Shown here piece after piece: positions 51,044-59,118 of a stretch of 64,000 nucleotides of DNA. The DNA is from JBJSXJ01 sp044235425. Lineage in GTDB: Bacteria > Planctomycetota > Planctomycetia > Pirellulales > Pirellulaceae. The position numbers and the translations under genes were made by a program. The DNA is taken from the NCBI GenBank assembly GCA_044235425.1, contig JBIIHW010000001.1:62001-126000 (forward strand), in the 5' to 3' direction. Position 1 is the stretch's first letter. Each line of letters opens with the position of its first letter. The notes beneath the pieces were generated by a model. That model made no database searches and was not told the origin of the DNA. It saw nothing but the letters and a program-made list of their open reading frames with translations.

Positions 51044-52744
51044 CTACACGCTCGCCAGTTGATTGATCTTTAAGTCCAGCCCGACCGCCGGAATATCGCC
51101 CGTGGCCGCCGCAAAGTATCCGATCGCTCGAGCCAGCTCCTCGCGAACCTGAGCGGGGCGATAAAGTCCAGTTCGCCCGACCAGTTGCCAGAAGAGCGGT
51201 CCTTCGGCCTTCACCCCCGCAGGGGCTCGAATCGCCCAGTCGAAGGCTTGCAAACGATCGCCAAAGTTCACGAACGAACCCGCTCGCTCCACACTCGCCG
51301 CCGCCGGTAACTGGTAGCTCGCTTGTCGAGCCAACGGCGTGGCGAACAAATCCTGTACGATTCGCAGAGGGATGGTCGACAAGGACTCGACCGCCGCGTC
51401 CCCATGCCAGTCGCCGCTCGTGTAACCGCCCGTCACCCAAATCGCTCCGAGCTTTTCCGAGGCCACACGCTCAGCCAAAAACGCTTCCCAGTTCAAGACT
51501 TCACCCGCCAAGCCGGCAATCACCTGCATTACGCCGCGTCGATTCGGACACTTCTCCGCCCGAATCGTGAAGCCTTGTGCAAAGCGTTCATCCTCACCGA
51601 CCACCGGCACATGCCCCAGCACCAAGAGCGCCGCCGGATCAATCGTCCGCGCGTAGCTGGCTAACAAGAAGGCCTCTTCATTCGTGAGGAATGGGGAGAG
51701 CACCACCGCCAGATGGCCCGCCGCACGTAGCTTGCTATCCAGTTCGCTGACCAGCGTCGTCCAGTCGGCAGCTTCATAGCCATCGGCATCCACAAGCGGA
51801 ATAGCCGCCGCACTGCCCGTCGAGCGAATCGAGGTAGTCTTGGCGGAGGCGGCGATCGATTGAGCCGAAGCCCGACGACGCGGCCCCGCCAATCGCTGCT
51901 CGTCGTGCACATGCTTCCAACCATAGCGACCGTCGTCGCACATCCACCAGCCATTCACCTGCGCATTCTCACGCGGCTTCAGCCGATAGACATGATCCTG
52001 ATTCTCATCCACGCGGATCGAACATCCGGTTGAACAACCCGCACAGACATGGTCGTGCGACTTCATAAACCAAACACGCTGCGAGTAAAGGAAATCTTTG
52101 TCCCCCAGCGCTCCCACCGGACAGAGGTCAACGACATTGCCAGCCAATTTGTTTTCCAGCGGAAATCCCGGGAATACGTCAATCTCCTCATGAGCTCCAC
52201 GATTGGCCACCATGAGTTCCCGCGTGCCAGCCACCTCGCGGCAAAAGCGTACGCAGCGAGTACACATCACACAGCGATCCACGAACAGCGTCACCGAGTC
52301 ACCCAGGTCGCGGCGCCGACTGTTGAACGGCTTGATGTCCGCACGACGCTCCTCCCGACCATGTTCAAAATGATAATCCTGCAGCGAACATTCACCCGCC
52401 TTATCGCAAATCGGACAATCCACCGGATGTCGCAGCAGCAGATCCTCTTCCACCATCGCCCGCGCGTTTTGCACTTGCTTGCTGTTGGTGACAAACACGG
52501 TGCCGTCGGTCGCGGGAGTCTGGCAGGCCGGGACCAGCTTGGGCATCATCTGAATGGCGCCCGTCTGGGGATCCTTCTTCCCCGTCTCCACTAAACACAT
52601 GCGGCAACTGGCCACGACCGACAAACCGGCGTGCCAGCAGTAATGCGGAACTTCCACGCCCGCTCGACGCGCAGCCTGGATGCCATTGAGCCGCTCGTTG
52701 GCTTGCAATTCAACCTCTTTACCATCCACGATCACGCTGGGCAT
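51044..52744 (-). CDS. nuoG: NADH-quinone oxidoreductase subunit G, short form
   Basis: The 566-residue complex I subunit carrying the N1b [2Fe-2S], N5 and N4 clusters. YCWHAGLSVVASCRMC and PACQTP bind N1b, HPVDCPICDKAGECSLQDY N5 and CVMCTRCVRFC with CAGCSTGC N4. The molybdopterin-like C-terminal region is shorter than in E. coli (about 900 residues). I chose the ATG at 52744 (MPSVIVDGKEV) because AAAGG lies six bases upstream; eight more residues are possible. Confidence 0.95.
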   Translation of the reverse strand: MPSVIVDGKEVELQANERLNGIQAARRAGVEVPHYCWHAGLSVVASCRMCLVETGKKDPQTGAIQMMPKLVPACQTPATDGTVFVTNSKQVQNARAMVEEDLLLRHPVDCPICDKAGECSLQDYHFEHGREERRADIKPFNSRRRDLGDSVTLFVDRCVMCTRCVRFCREVAGTRELMVANRGAHEEIDVFPGFPLENKLAGNVVDLCPVGALGDKDFLYSQRVWFMKSHDHVCAGCSTGCSIRVDENQDHVYRLKPRENAQVNGWWMCDDGRYGWKHVHDEQRLAGPRRRASAQSIAASAKTTSIRSTGSAAAIPLVDADGYEAADWTTLVSELDSKLRAAGHLAVVLSPFLTNEEAFLLASYARTIDPAALLVLGHVPVVGEDERFAQGFTIRAEKCPNRRGVMQVIAGLAGEVLNWEAFLAERVASEKLGAIWVTGGYTSGDWHGDAAVESLSTIPLRIVQDLFATPLARQASYQLPAAASVERAGSFVNFGDRLQAFDWAIRAPAGVKAEGPLFWQLVGRTGLYRPAQVREELARAIGYFAAATGDIPAVGLDLKINQLASV

Positions 52745-52782
52745 ATCTTGCCTTTCGGCCGCATTCAAGGAAATTGGTTCAG

Positions 52783-52865
52783 GTCAGGTTCAAAGTCAGG
52801 TCAGGTTCAAAGTCAGGTCAGGTTCAAAGTCAGGTCAGGTTCAAAGTCAGGTCAGGTTCAAAGTC
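52783..52865. repeat. 17-base tandem repeat between nuoF and nuoG
   Basis: Four perfect units of GTCAGGTTCAAAGTCAG plus a fifth truncated after 15 bases. It fills half of the 163-base gap between nuoF and nuoG, the largest gap in an otherwise tightly packed operon. It carries no coding features. Confidence 0.95.
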
Positions 52866-52907
52866 GAGGCAACTTGTCATTTCCATTGGCCTGCGAGGGC
52901 CGGAGCG

Positions 52908-54263
52908 CTAGTGCAATTCGACCAATTGCAAAGCTGGAACAGGATCCGTGTTCATCCAACCTTGAGGGTTCGTACGTTTGATGTAGGCTTCAAATTCGTC
53001 GCGGAATTTGCGAATCGAATTCTTCATGGGCCAGGCTGCTCCATCCGCCAAACCACAAATTGTGGTGCCTGGAATGATGCCAATGTTGTCACCAATCTCC
53101 AGGATCAGATCCAGATCCTTGATACGTCCTTTGCCCGCCACGATGCGCTGCATGAGCCGAAAGGCCCAGGCGGTTCCTTCACGGCAGGGTGTGCATTGGC
53201 CACAGCTTTCATGAGCGAAGAACTGACAGGTATTGTGCAGAAAATTGACCATCTCGACGCTGTCATCGATGATCGTCACAGCGGCCGTCCCCAGTCCCAG
53301 ACAACCAAACTTTCCGGGGCCGTTGAAATCCAGCGGACAGTGGAATTCCTCTGCCTTGAGCAGTCCCATGCTGATGCCGCCCGGCACCGCCGCTTTCGCT
53401 TTCCGCCCACCCCGTACGCCGCCACCTTGATTTTCCAGCAGTTCCTGCACGGTGACGCCCATCGGCAATTCGTAGCAGCCAGGCCGATTCACGTGCCCAC
53501 TGATGCAGTAAAGCTTTGGTCCATAACTGCCCGCATCACGGGGATTCTTAGGATCCGGAGGCACTCCGATCGACTTGAACCAATCCGCTCCCCGATCCGC
53601 AATCTGCTTCACGCAGGCTACGGTCTCGACGTTGTTCACGACGGTCGGCTTGCGAAACAGTCCTTCCACGGCGGGAAAAGGAGGCTTAATGCGCGGCCAT
53701 GCCCGCCGCCCCTCCAGGCTTTCAATGAGTCCCGTCTCTTCTCCGCAGATGTATGCGGCCGCTCCCCGATGCGGAAAAATGTCGAGCGAGTAGCCGGAGC
53801 CGAGAATGTTTTTGCCGAGGTAGCCCGCTTCGTAGCACTCCGCGATCGCCGCCTGCACTCGCTTCCACGCCCGTGGATACTCATATCGCATGTAGAAATA
53901 AGCTGTCGACGCCTGCGTGGCAAAGCAGCTGAGGATGAGTCCTTCGAGGACTTGGTGCGGATCGCTCTCCATTAAAATCCGATTATTGAACGTGGCCGGT
54001 TCGCTCTCATCGGCGTTGAGGCAAAAGTAAATCGGGCCGGGATGATCCTTCGGCAGAAACGTCCACTTAAGCCCCGTGGGGAAGCCCGCGCCACCACGAC
54101 CACGCAAACCACTCGACTTGATCAGTTCCTTGACATCGTTCGGCGTCATCGAGCCGAGGACTTTGCGCAATCCCGCGTAGCCACCCGTCGACTCGTACAC
54201 ACGCCGCGTGTGACTGTCTTCGCGAGCAATGTTCGCCAGTAAAACAGGTTCGTGTTCGGCCAC
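52908..54263 (-). CDS. nuoF: NADH-quinone oxidoreductase subunit F
   Basis: The NADH- and FMN-binding complex I subunit, 451 residues. GRGGAGFPTGLKW and CNADESEPATFNNR form the FMN site, and GAAAYICGEETGLIESLEG follows. ESCGQCTPCREGT with a later Cys bind the N3 [4Fe-4S] cluster. I chose a GTG at 54263 with AAGGAAG about nine bases upstream, which also gives 19 bases after the nuoE stop. Confidence 0.97.
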   Translation of the reverse strand: MAEHEPVLLANIAREDSHTRRVYESTGGYAGLRKVLGSMTPNDVKELIKSSGLRGRGGAGFPTGLKWTFLPKDHPGPIYFCLNADESEPATFNNRILMESDPHQVLEGLILSCFATQASTAYFYMRYEYPRAWKRVQAAIAECYEAGYLGKNILGSGYSLDIFPHRGAAAYICGEETGLIESLEGRRAWPRIKPPFPAVEGLFRKPTVVNNVETVACVKQIADRGADWFKSIGVPPDPKNPRDAGSYGPKLYCISGHVNRPGCYELPMGVTVQELLENQGGGVRGGRKAKAAVPGGISMGLLKAEEFHCPLDFNGPGKFGCLGLGTAAVTIIDDSVEMVNFLHNTCQFFAHESCGQCTPCREGTAWAFRLMQRIVAGKGRIKDLDLILEIGDNIGIIPGTTICGLADGAAWPMKNSIRKFRDEFEAYIKRTNPQGWMNTDPVPALQLVELH

Positions 54264-54282
54264 GGCGACAAGCTTCCTTGTT

Positions 54283-54822
54283 CTAGTGAGTAGTTGGTGC
54301 GGAAGGAGTGGAATCAGCCGAGGGGCGCGACGATAATGTTTCGCGCACAAAGGCATCCAGTTTTTCCGCCGTTAGGGGGCCCTGCACATCGTCTCCGGCG
54401 AGCATGCAGGGGGCCAGTTCGCAGGCGCCCAAACATTCAGCAAATTCCACCGTGAGATTGCCATCGGGAGTCGTCCCACCTGGCTTCACCCCGGCCCGAT
54501 GACAGAGGTGCTCCAGCATCTGATCACCACCCAGCAGGTGACAACTGATCGACCGACAAACCCAGGCACGCACTTTTCCGTGCGGAGCATCCTGACGAAA
54601 GAAACCATAAAAACTCAGCGTGTCCTGCACATCACTGGGCGCAAGTCCCAGGATCTCGGCGATTTCCACCACGGCCTGCAGCGGCACATACCGCAAATGG
54701 TCGTTTACCACATGCAAGGCCGGCAGCGTGACCGCTTGCCGCGAAGGATAGCGCGGAATGAACGCCTTAATCTCGGCGACCATTTGTTCAGTGAGAATCT
54801 TCTGAGGGGCTTCCGTGATCAT
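54283..54822 (-). CDS. nuoE: NADH-quinone oxidoreductase subunit E
   Basis: A thioredoxin-like complex I subunit with the N1a [2Fe-2S] cluster. Ligands are in VCRSISCHLLGG (Cys-x4-Cys) and AECLGACELAPC (Cys-x3-Cys). The 179-residue length is typical, and the C-terminus is a Ser/Thr/Pro-rich tail. It overlaps nuoD by ATGA. Confidence 0.96.
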   Translation of the reverse strand: MITEAPQKILTEQMVAEIKAFIPRYPSRQAVTLPALHVVNDHLRYVPLQAVVEIAEILGLAPSDVQDTLSFYGFFRQDAPHGKVRAWVCRSISCHLLGGDQMLEHLCHRAGVKPGGTTPDGNLTVEFAECLGACELAPCMLAGDDVQGPLTAEKLDAFVRETLSSRPSADSTPSAPTTH

Positions 54823-56054
54823 CGGTCCAGCTCGGCGGCAATAATGTTCAAACTACCAAGTACAGCGACCACGTCACTGAGCGTGTGGCCACGAATCAAA
54901 TACGGGAACATGGAAAAATGCACGAAGGAAGGTGGACGACAACGAGCACGATAGGCGACATCGCTGCCGTCACCCACGATGTAAAAACCCAACTCGCCGT
55001 TGGGCGACTCGATCGCGCCGTAACTCTCCTCGCACGGCACCTCGAAGCCACGATTGGCCATGACCAGTTCAAAGTGCGTGATGGTGCCTTCAATTGTTTG
55101 GTAGACCTGCTGCTTGGAAGGCAGAATCGCCCGCTCATCAACCCCGACATTCACCGGTCCGCTCGGCAGATTCTCGATGAGCTGTCGCACGAGTTTCAAA
55201 CTTTCCCGCATTTCCGCCATGCGCACATAGTAGCGTGCAAAACAGTCACCCGCTCGAGCACAGCAAACTTGAAAATCCAAATCGGGATAGGCGAGATAGG
55301 GTTCGTCTTTGCGGAGATCCCGAGTCACTCCACTGGCCCGCGCGACCGGCCCCGTCGCCCCACGACTCAGCGCCTCTTCCCGCGACAAGTAACCAACATC
55401 CTTCATGCGATCCACGAAGATGCGATTGCGATTGACCAGCTTTTCCATCTCATCCAAGGTTTCCGGAAAACTTTGAATGAAGGTGCGAATCTTTTCAATA
55501 ACCAGCGGTGTCATGTCATGCATCACACCGCCTACTCGCGTGTAACTGTTCGTGAAGCGAGCACCACATAAGGTTTCAAAAATATCATAAATCCGCTCGC
55601 GCTGATAAAACGCGTAGAGGAAAAAGGTGAAGGCCCCCACGTCCAGACCCATCGCCCCCGTACTCAACAGATGGTCGCTGATCCGAGCCAGCTCGCACAC
55701 CAGCGTGCGAATGTAGGTCGCACGCTTGGTGAGCTCGATCCCTAGCAGCTTCTCCACCGCATGATGCCAAGCCACATTGTTGGCAATTGGTGAGATGTAG
55801 TTCATGCGATCCGTCACCGTGACATACTGGTTGAAATCCAGATGCTCACCGATCTTCTCAAAACCGGAATGCAAATAGCCAATGTCCGGAATCGCCTCCA
55901 CCACCCGCTCGCCATCGAGCTTGAGCACCAGACGCAACGTCGTGTGAGTAGCAGGATGCTGCGGGCCGAAGTTGAGCGTCCAGAGGTAGTCGCCAGCGGA
56001 CTCTCCAGCTCCCGGTCCAACCAGTTCTTCCAGTGAGGCACGAGTCAGCGGCAT
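54819..56054 (-). CDS. nuoD: NADH-quinone oxidoreductase subunit D
   Basis: The quinone-site subunit of complex I, homologous to the NiFe hydrogenase large subunit, 411 residues. FGPQHPATHTTLRLVLKLDGE and GYLHSGFEKIGE are signatures; the His of GPQHPATH contacts the quinone. EKLLGIELTKRATYIR and the closing DVVAVLGSLNIIAAELDR are as expected. It is separate from nuoC with a 35-base gap. Start chosen at the ATG at 56054. Confidence 0.97.
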   Translation of the reverse strand: MPLTRASLEELVGPGAGESAGDYLWTLNFGPQHPATHTTLRLVLKLDGERVVEAIPDIGYLHSGFEKIGEHLDFNQYVTVTDRMNYISPIANNVAWHHAVEKLLGIELTKRATYIRTLVCELARISDHLLSTGAMGLDVGAFTFFLYAFYQRERIYDIFETLCGARFTNSYTRVGGVMHDMTPLVIEKIRTFIQSFPETLDEMEKLVNRNRIFVDRMKDVGYLSREEALSRGATGPVARASGVTRDLRKDEPYLAYPDLDFQVCCARAGDCFARYYVRMAEMRESLKLVRQLIENLPSGPVNVGVDERAILPSKQQVYQTIEGTITHFELVMANRGFEVPCEESYGAIESPNGELGFYIVGDGSDVAYRARCRPPSFVHFSMFPYLIRGHTLSDVVAVLGSLNIIAAELDR

Positions 56055-56089
56055 GACCAAAATCTCTCGTATGAGTGTCAGTGAATGGC

Positions 56090-56590
56090 TTAGGCCTGGC
56101 CCCGGCGCAACACGGGAAAGTTATGCCGCTCTCCACGTCCTTGCAGCGGATAGTCTTTTCGCAGCGGATGAGCCGAAAAGGCTTCGGGCATCAGAATTCG
56201 CCGGAGATCACCATGCCCCACGAACTCGATTCCAAACATGTCAAACGCTTCGCGTTCGAGCCAATTCGCTGACTCCCACAAGCTCCGCATCGATGGCACC
56301 GATAACTCCGGTTCGTTCAGCATCACGCGGACCGTCAACCGCGCGTTCGTGACGGTTGAAGCAAGCAGATAAACCAGTCCGAACCGATCCTGAGCGTCGC
56401 GATAATTCAAGTAATCAACACAGGTGACGTCGATCAGCAGATCAAACTGATAGTCGTTCCGCAGTGCCGTCATACACTCGCCCAGCAACTCGCGTGGAAC
56501 CACCACTCGCTGCTGGCCACGAAATTCGGTCCGCGTGATCGCCGGCCAGCGAGCCGTTACTTGTTCCAGGATCTCAGTCGTTGTTGTCAT
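56090..56590 (-). CDS. nuoC: NADH-quinone oxidoreductase subunit C
   Basis: A 166-residue peripheral complex I subunit. DVTCVDYLNYRDAQDRFGLVYLL and SVPSMRSLWESANWLEREAFDMFGIEFVGHGDLRRILMPE are family signatures, followed by HPLRKDYPL. The start at 56590 (MTTTTEIL) has GGAAAG upstream; an earlier in-frame ATG would add seven residues. Confidence 0.96.
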   Translation of the reverse strand: MTTTTEILEQVTARWPAITRTEFRGQQRVVVPRELLGECMTALRNDYQFDLLIDVTCVDYLNYRDAQDRFGLVYLLASTVTNARLTVRVMLNEPELSVPSMRSLWESANWLEREAFDMFGIEFVGHGDLRRILMPEAFSAHPLRKDYPLQGRGERHNFPVLRRGQA

Positions 56591-56688
56591 ATCATCTTTC
56601 CACTGCTTCACCGCTTCGTCGCTTCGTCGCCTCCGACCAACTTCGACCTTCGCCAGCGGCGAGCCGGTCGAACTGGGGGGGCTCTCAG

Positions 56689-57252
56689 CTAGCGGCTCCG
56701 AATCGCCGGTCGAACGGATGGTAAGACCGGTAACTCCACCAACGCTCGCTTGGCCTGCTGCCGCTGTGGCACGTTGAACTCGTCGCCCATGATCGTGCCT
56801 TCGCGCTGAATCTTGTCCTGCAAATCAATGATCGCCTGAATGAGTTGCTCCGGCCGCGGTGGGCAGCCAGGCACGTACATGTCAACCGGCACAAAACGAT
56901 CGATTCCCTGCACCACGGCATAGGTGTCGAACACGCCACCAGTGGAGGCACAGGCACCCATCGAAATGCACCACTTCGGTTCGTGCATCTGCTGCCAGAT
57001 ACGCTGCAACACCGGCAGCATTTTCATCACCACGCGGCCAGCTACAATCATCAAATCACATTGCCGCGGGCTGAACCGAAAAACTTCGGCTCCAAAACGT
57101 GCTAAATCATGACGACTCGCTCCCGTCGCCATGAGCTCGATGCCACAACAAGCGGTTGCAAACGGCATCGGCCAAAGACTGTTTTTGCGGCACCAGTTCG
57201 CCAGCTCATCGAGCCGACTTACCACCACGTTCTCCGGTAACTCTATCGCCAT
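56689..57252 (-). CDS. nuoB: NADH-quinone oxidoreductase subunit B
   Basis: The subunit holding cluster N2, the last [4Fe-4S] before quinone. The unusual adjacent cysteines are in TACCGIELM, the others in SMGACASTGG and VPGCPPRPE. The 187-residue length is normal. It overlaps nuoA by ten bases. Confidence 0.97.
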   Translation of the reverse strand: MAIELPENVVVSRLDELANWCRKNSLWPMPFATACCGIELMATGASRHDLARFGAEVFRFSPRQCDLMIVAGRVVMKMLPVLQRIWQQMHEPKWCISMGACASTGGVFDTYAVVQGIDRFVPVDMYVPGCPPRPEQLIQAIIDLQDKIQREGTIMGDEFNVPQRQQAKRALVELPVLPSVRPAIRSR

Positions 57253-57650
57253 CGGAAAACTCCCTTACGCCAAGCGTATAACCAGCCGAGAAGCAAAAGC
57301 GTCAAAAACAACATTAACTCGGCAAACACCAGCCAGCGATTCAGTGGGTCACCACTCACGCCCCGCACCGCCGACAAGCCGGCCGGATTACGGCTCGCCA
57401 CCGCCCACGGATAGAGAAATAGCAGTTCCACATCGAATAGCAGAAAGGCGACTGCTACCAAGTGAAAACGCACATCAAAGCGTCGCCGCGCGTCGTGAAT
57501 CGGATCCATGCCGCTCTCATAGGGCATTTCCTTCACCTGTCCGCTACGCTTGGGCCCCAGCAAAGTGCCGACGGTAAGTAAACCGACGGCCAGCAGGCCC
57601 GCCGCCAAGGCGAACAACAGAATCGGCAGCAAGAAGCTCCAGCCTTCCAT
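57243..57650 (-). CDS. nuoA: NADH-quinone oxidoreductase subunit A
   Basis: A small three-helix complex I membrane subunit, 135 residues. YESGMDP and FLLFDVELLFLYPWA are the hallmark segments. It is first in the nuoA-N operon, transcribed leftward, with a 254-base gap upstream shared with a divergent peptidase gene. The CRP/FNR-type palindrome at 57690-57715 lies 40 bases upstream of the start. Confidence 0.96.
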   Translation of the reverse strand: MEGWSFLLPILLFALAAGLLAVGLLTVGTLLGPKRSGQVKEMPYESGMDPIHDARRRFDVRFHLVAVAFLLFDVELLFLYPWAVASRNPAGLSAVRGVSGDPLNRWLVFAELMLFLTLLLLGWLYAWRKGVFRWR

Positions 57651-57689
57651 AAGCTGACGGCCTCACTCAGGTTTCGAGTTGGAAAACGA

Positions 57690-57715
57690 GACTTTGTGAA
57701 GTTTATCACAAAGTC
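57690..57715. promoter_or_regulatory. CRP/FNR-type palindrome upstream of nuoA
   Basis: A perfect 10-base inverted repeat, GACTTTGTGA and TCACAAAGTC, separated by six bases. Its core reads TGTGA-N6-TCACA, the consensus half-sites and spacing of CRP-family sites. It is 40 bases upstream of nuoA and 189 bases upstream of the divergent peptidase. That a CRP/FNR-family protein binds here is inferred. Confidence 0.6.
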
Positions 57716-57903
57716 AGTGGACGGAAAACCCGACCGAATTGGTGCGGTCGTGCGGGCAGCATCGTAACGCTCCGCCGCTGGCCCGGTCAATCGGTAGCCC
57801 CGGGACGACGCCGGAAATCGATCTGCTACAATCCGCTCCCAGCCTCCGACCGAACACCTCCTCAGCCTCGGCGGCCACAGTTTTAACCAGCGGAGAACAA
57901 ACG

Positions 57904-59103
57904 ATGGCGATCGATCTGGTGACCACGTTGGCGGACCTGGTCCGCTTGCCGAGCGTGAACCCTATGGGACGCCCGGTGACGGGCGATATTTACTTCGAGC
58001 ATCGCGTGACCGCGTACCTGGAGTCTTTATTTACGCGACTGGGGGTACGCTGGGAGCGGCAGACGGTGCAGCCGCAGCGCGATAATATTGTCGCTCGCCT
58101 GGACGGCGCGACGCCGCCCGAGCAAGGTGGTCCGCTGTTGATGCTGGAGGCGCACCAGGACACGGTGCCCGTGGATGGCATGACGATTCCTCCCTGGGAA
58201 GGCGCCGTGCGGGACGGGAAGGTCTGGGGACGTGGTGCCTGCGATATCAAAGGGGGAATGGCCGCGATGCTGTGGGCCTTCTCACGACTCCTGGAACTGC
58301 CAGCCCGCGAGCGGCCGACGGTTATCATGGCCTGCTCCGTGAACGAGGAACATGGTTTTTATGGGGCTCAGGAACTAGCGCAGTTGTGGCACGATCCGCA
58401 GCTCAGGTCGTCAATCTTTCCACGCCGACCCGACGCCGTGCTGGTGGCCGAGCCGACGTTGCTCCACGTTGTCGTCGCCCATAAAGGAACGGTCCGGTGG
58501 CGGATTCGCACGACCGGTCGCGCGGCACACAGTTCACGACCGCAGCAAGGCGATAACGCCGTCTACCGCATGGCAAAAGTTTTGGATCTGCTCGAACAAT
58601 ATGCCGCCCAGGAAGTCGGTAAACTCGCCGCACATCGACTCGTCGGCAGTCCCACGCTCAGCGTTGGGATTATTGCCGGCGGTATCAGCGTTAACACGGT
58701 GCCAGATGATTGCTACATCGAGATCGATCGCCGCGTCGTACCAGGTGAAAATGCGTTGGCAGCTCGGCAACATGTCATCGATTACTTAGAGGCCAACCTG
58801 CCGCCGGGTTCACGGTTGATTCATGAAGATCCGCAAACGTGCGGCAGCGGCCTGAACGACGACAACAACGCAGAACTAGCCGCTCGCCTGGGCGCTGTGG
58901 CGAAACAGTATGGTGGCGGGGATGCGATTGGCGTCGCATACGGCACCAACGCGCCGGCCTACGCCGCAACCGGTGTACCGACAGTCGTCTTCGGACCAGG
59001 GTCCATCGATCAGGCTCACACTCGCGATGAATGGGTCGAGATCGATCAGTTACTCAAAGGCGGCGAAGCAGTGCTGCAGTTTGCTCGCGAGTTCGGTCGC
59101 TAA
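57904..59103 (+). CDS. M20 family metallopeptidase (ArgE/DapE/CPG2-like)
   Basis: A 399-residue dizinc amidohydrolase. LEAHQDTVPVDG (His84, Asp86) begins the zinc site, then GRGACDIKGGMA (Asp114) and CSVNEEHGF with the catalytic Glu pair (148-149), and a dimerisation domain with GTVRWRIRTTGRAAHSS. AEPT and a closing His complete the site. It probably cleaves an N-acyl amino acid or dipeptide; ArgE, DapE and carboxypeptidase G2-like roles cannot be separated. The ATG at 57904 follows GGAG. Confidence 0.9.
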   Translation: MAIDLVTTLADLVRLPSVNPMGRPVTGDIYFEHRVTAYLESLFTRLGVRWERQTVQPQRDNIVARLDGATPPEQGGPLLMLEAHQDTVPVDGMTIPPWEGAVRDGKVWGRGACDIKGGMAAMLWAFSRLLELPARERPTVIMACSVNEEHGFYGAQELAQLWHDPQLRSSIFPRRPDAVLVAEPTLLHVVVAHKGTVRWRIRTTGRAAHSSRPQQGDNAVYRMAKVLDLLEQYAAQEVGKLAAHRLVGSPTLSVGIIAGGISVNTVPDDCYIEIDRRVVPGENALAARQHVIDYLEANLPPGSRLIHEDPQTCGSGLNDDNNAELAARLGAVAKQYGGGDAIGVAYGTNAPAYAATGVPTVVFGPGSIDQAHTRDEWVEIDQLLKGGEAVLQFAREFGR

Positions 59104-59118
59104 TCTCAAACCTCGCGA

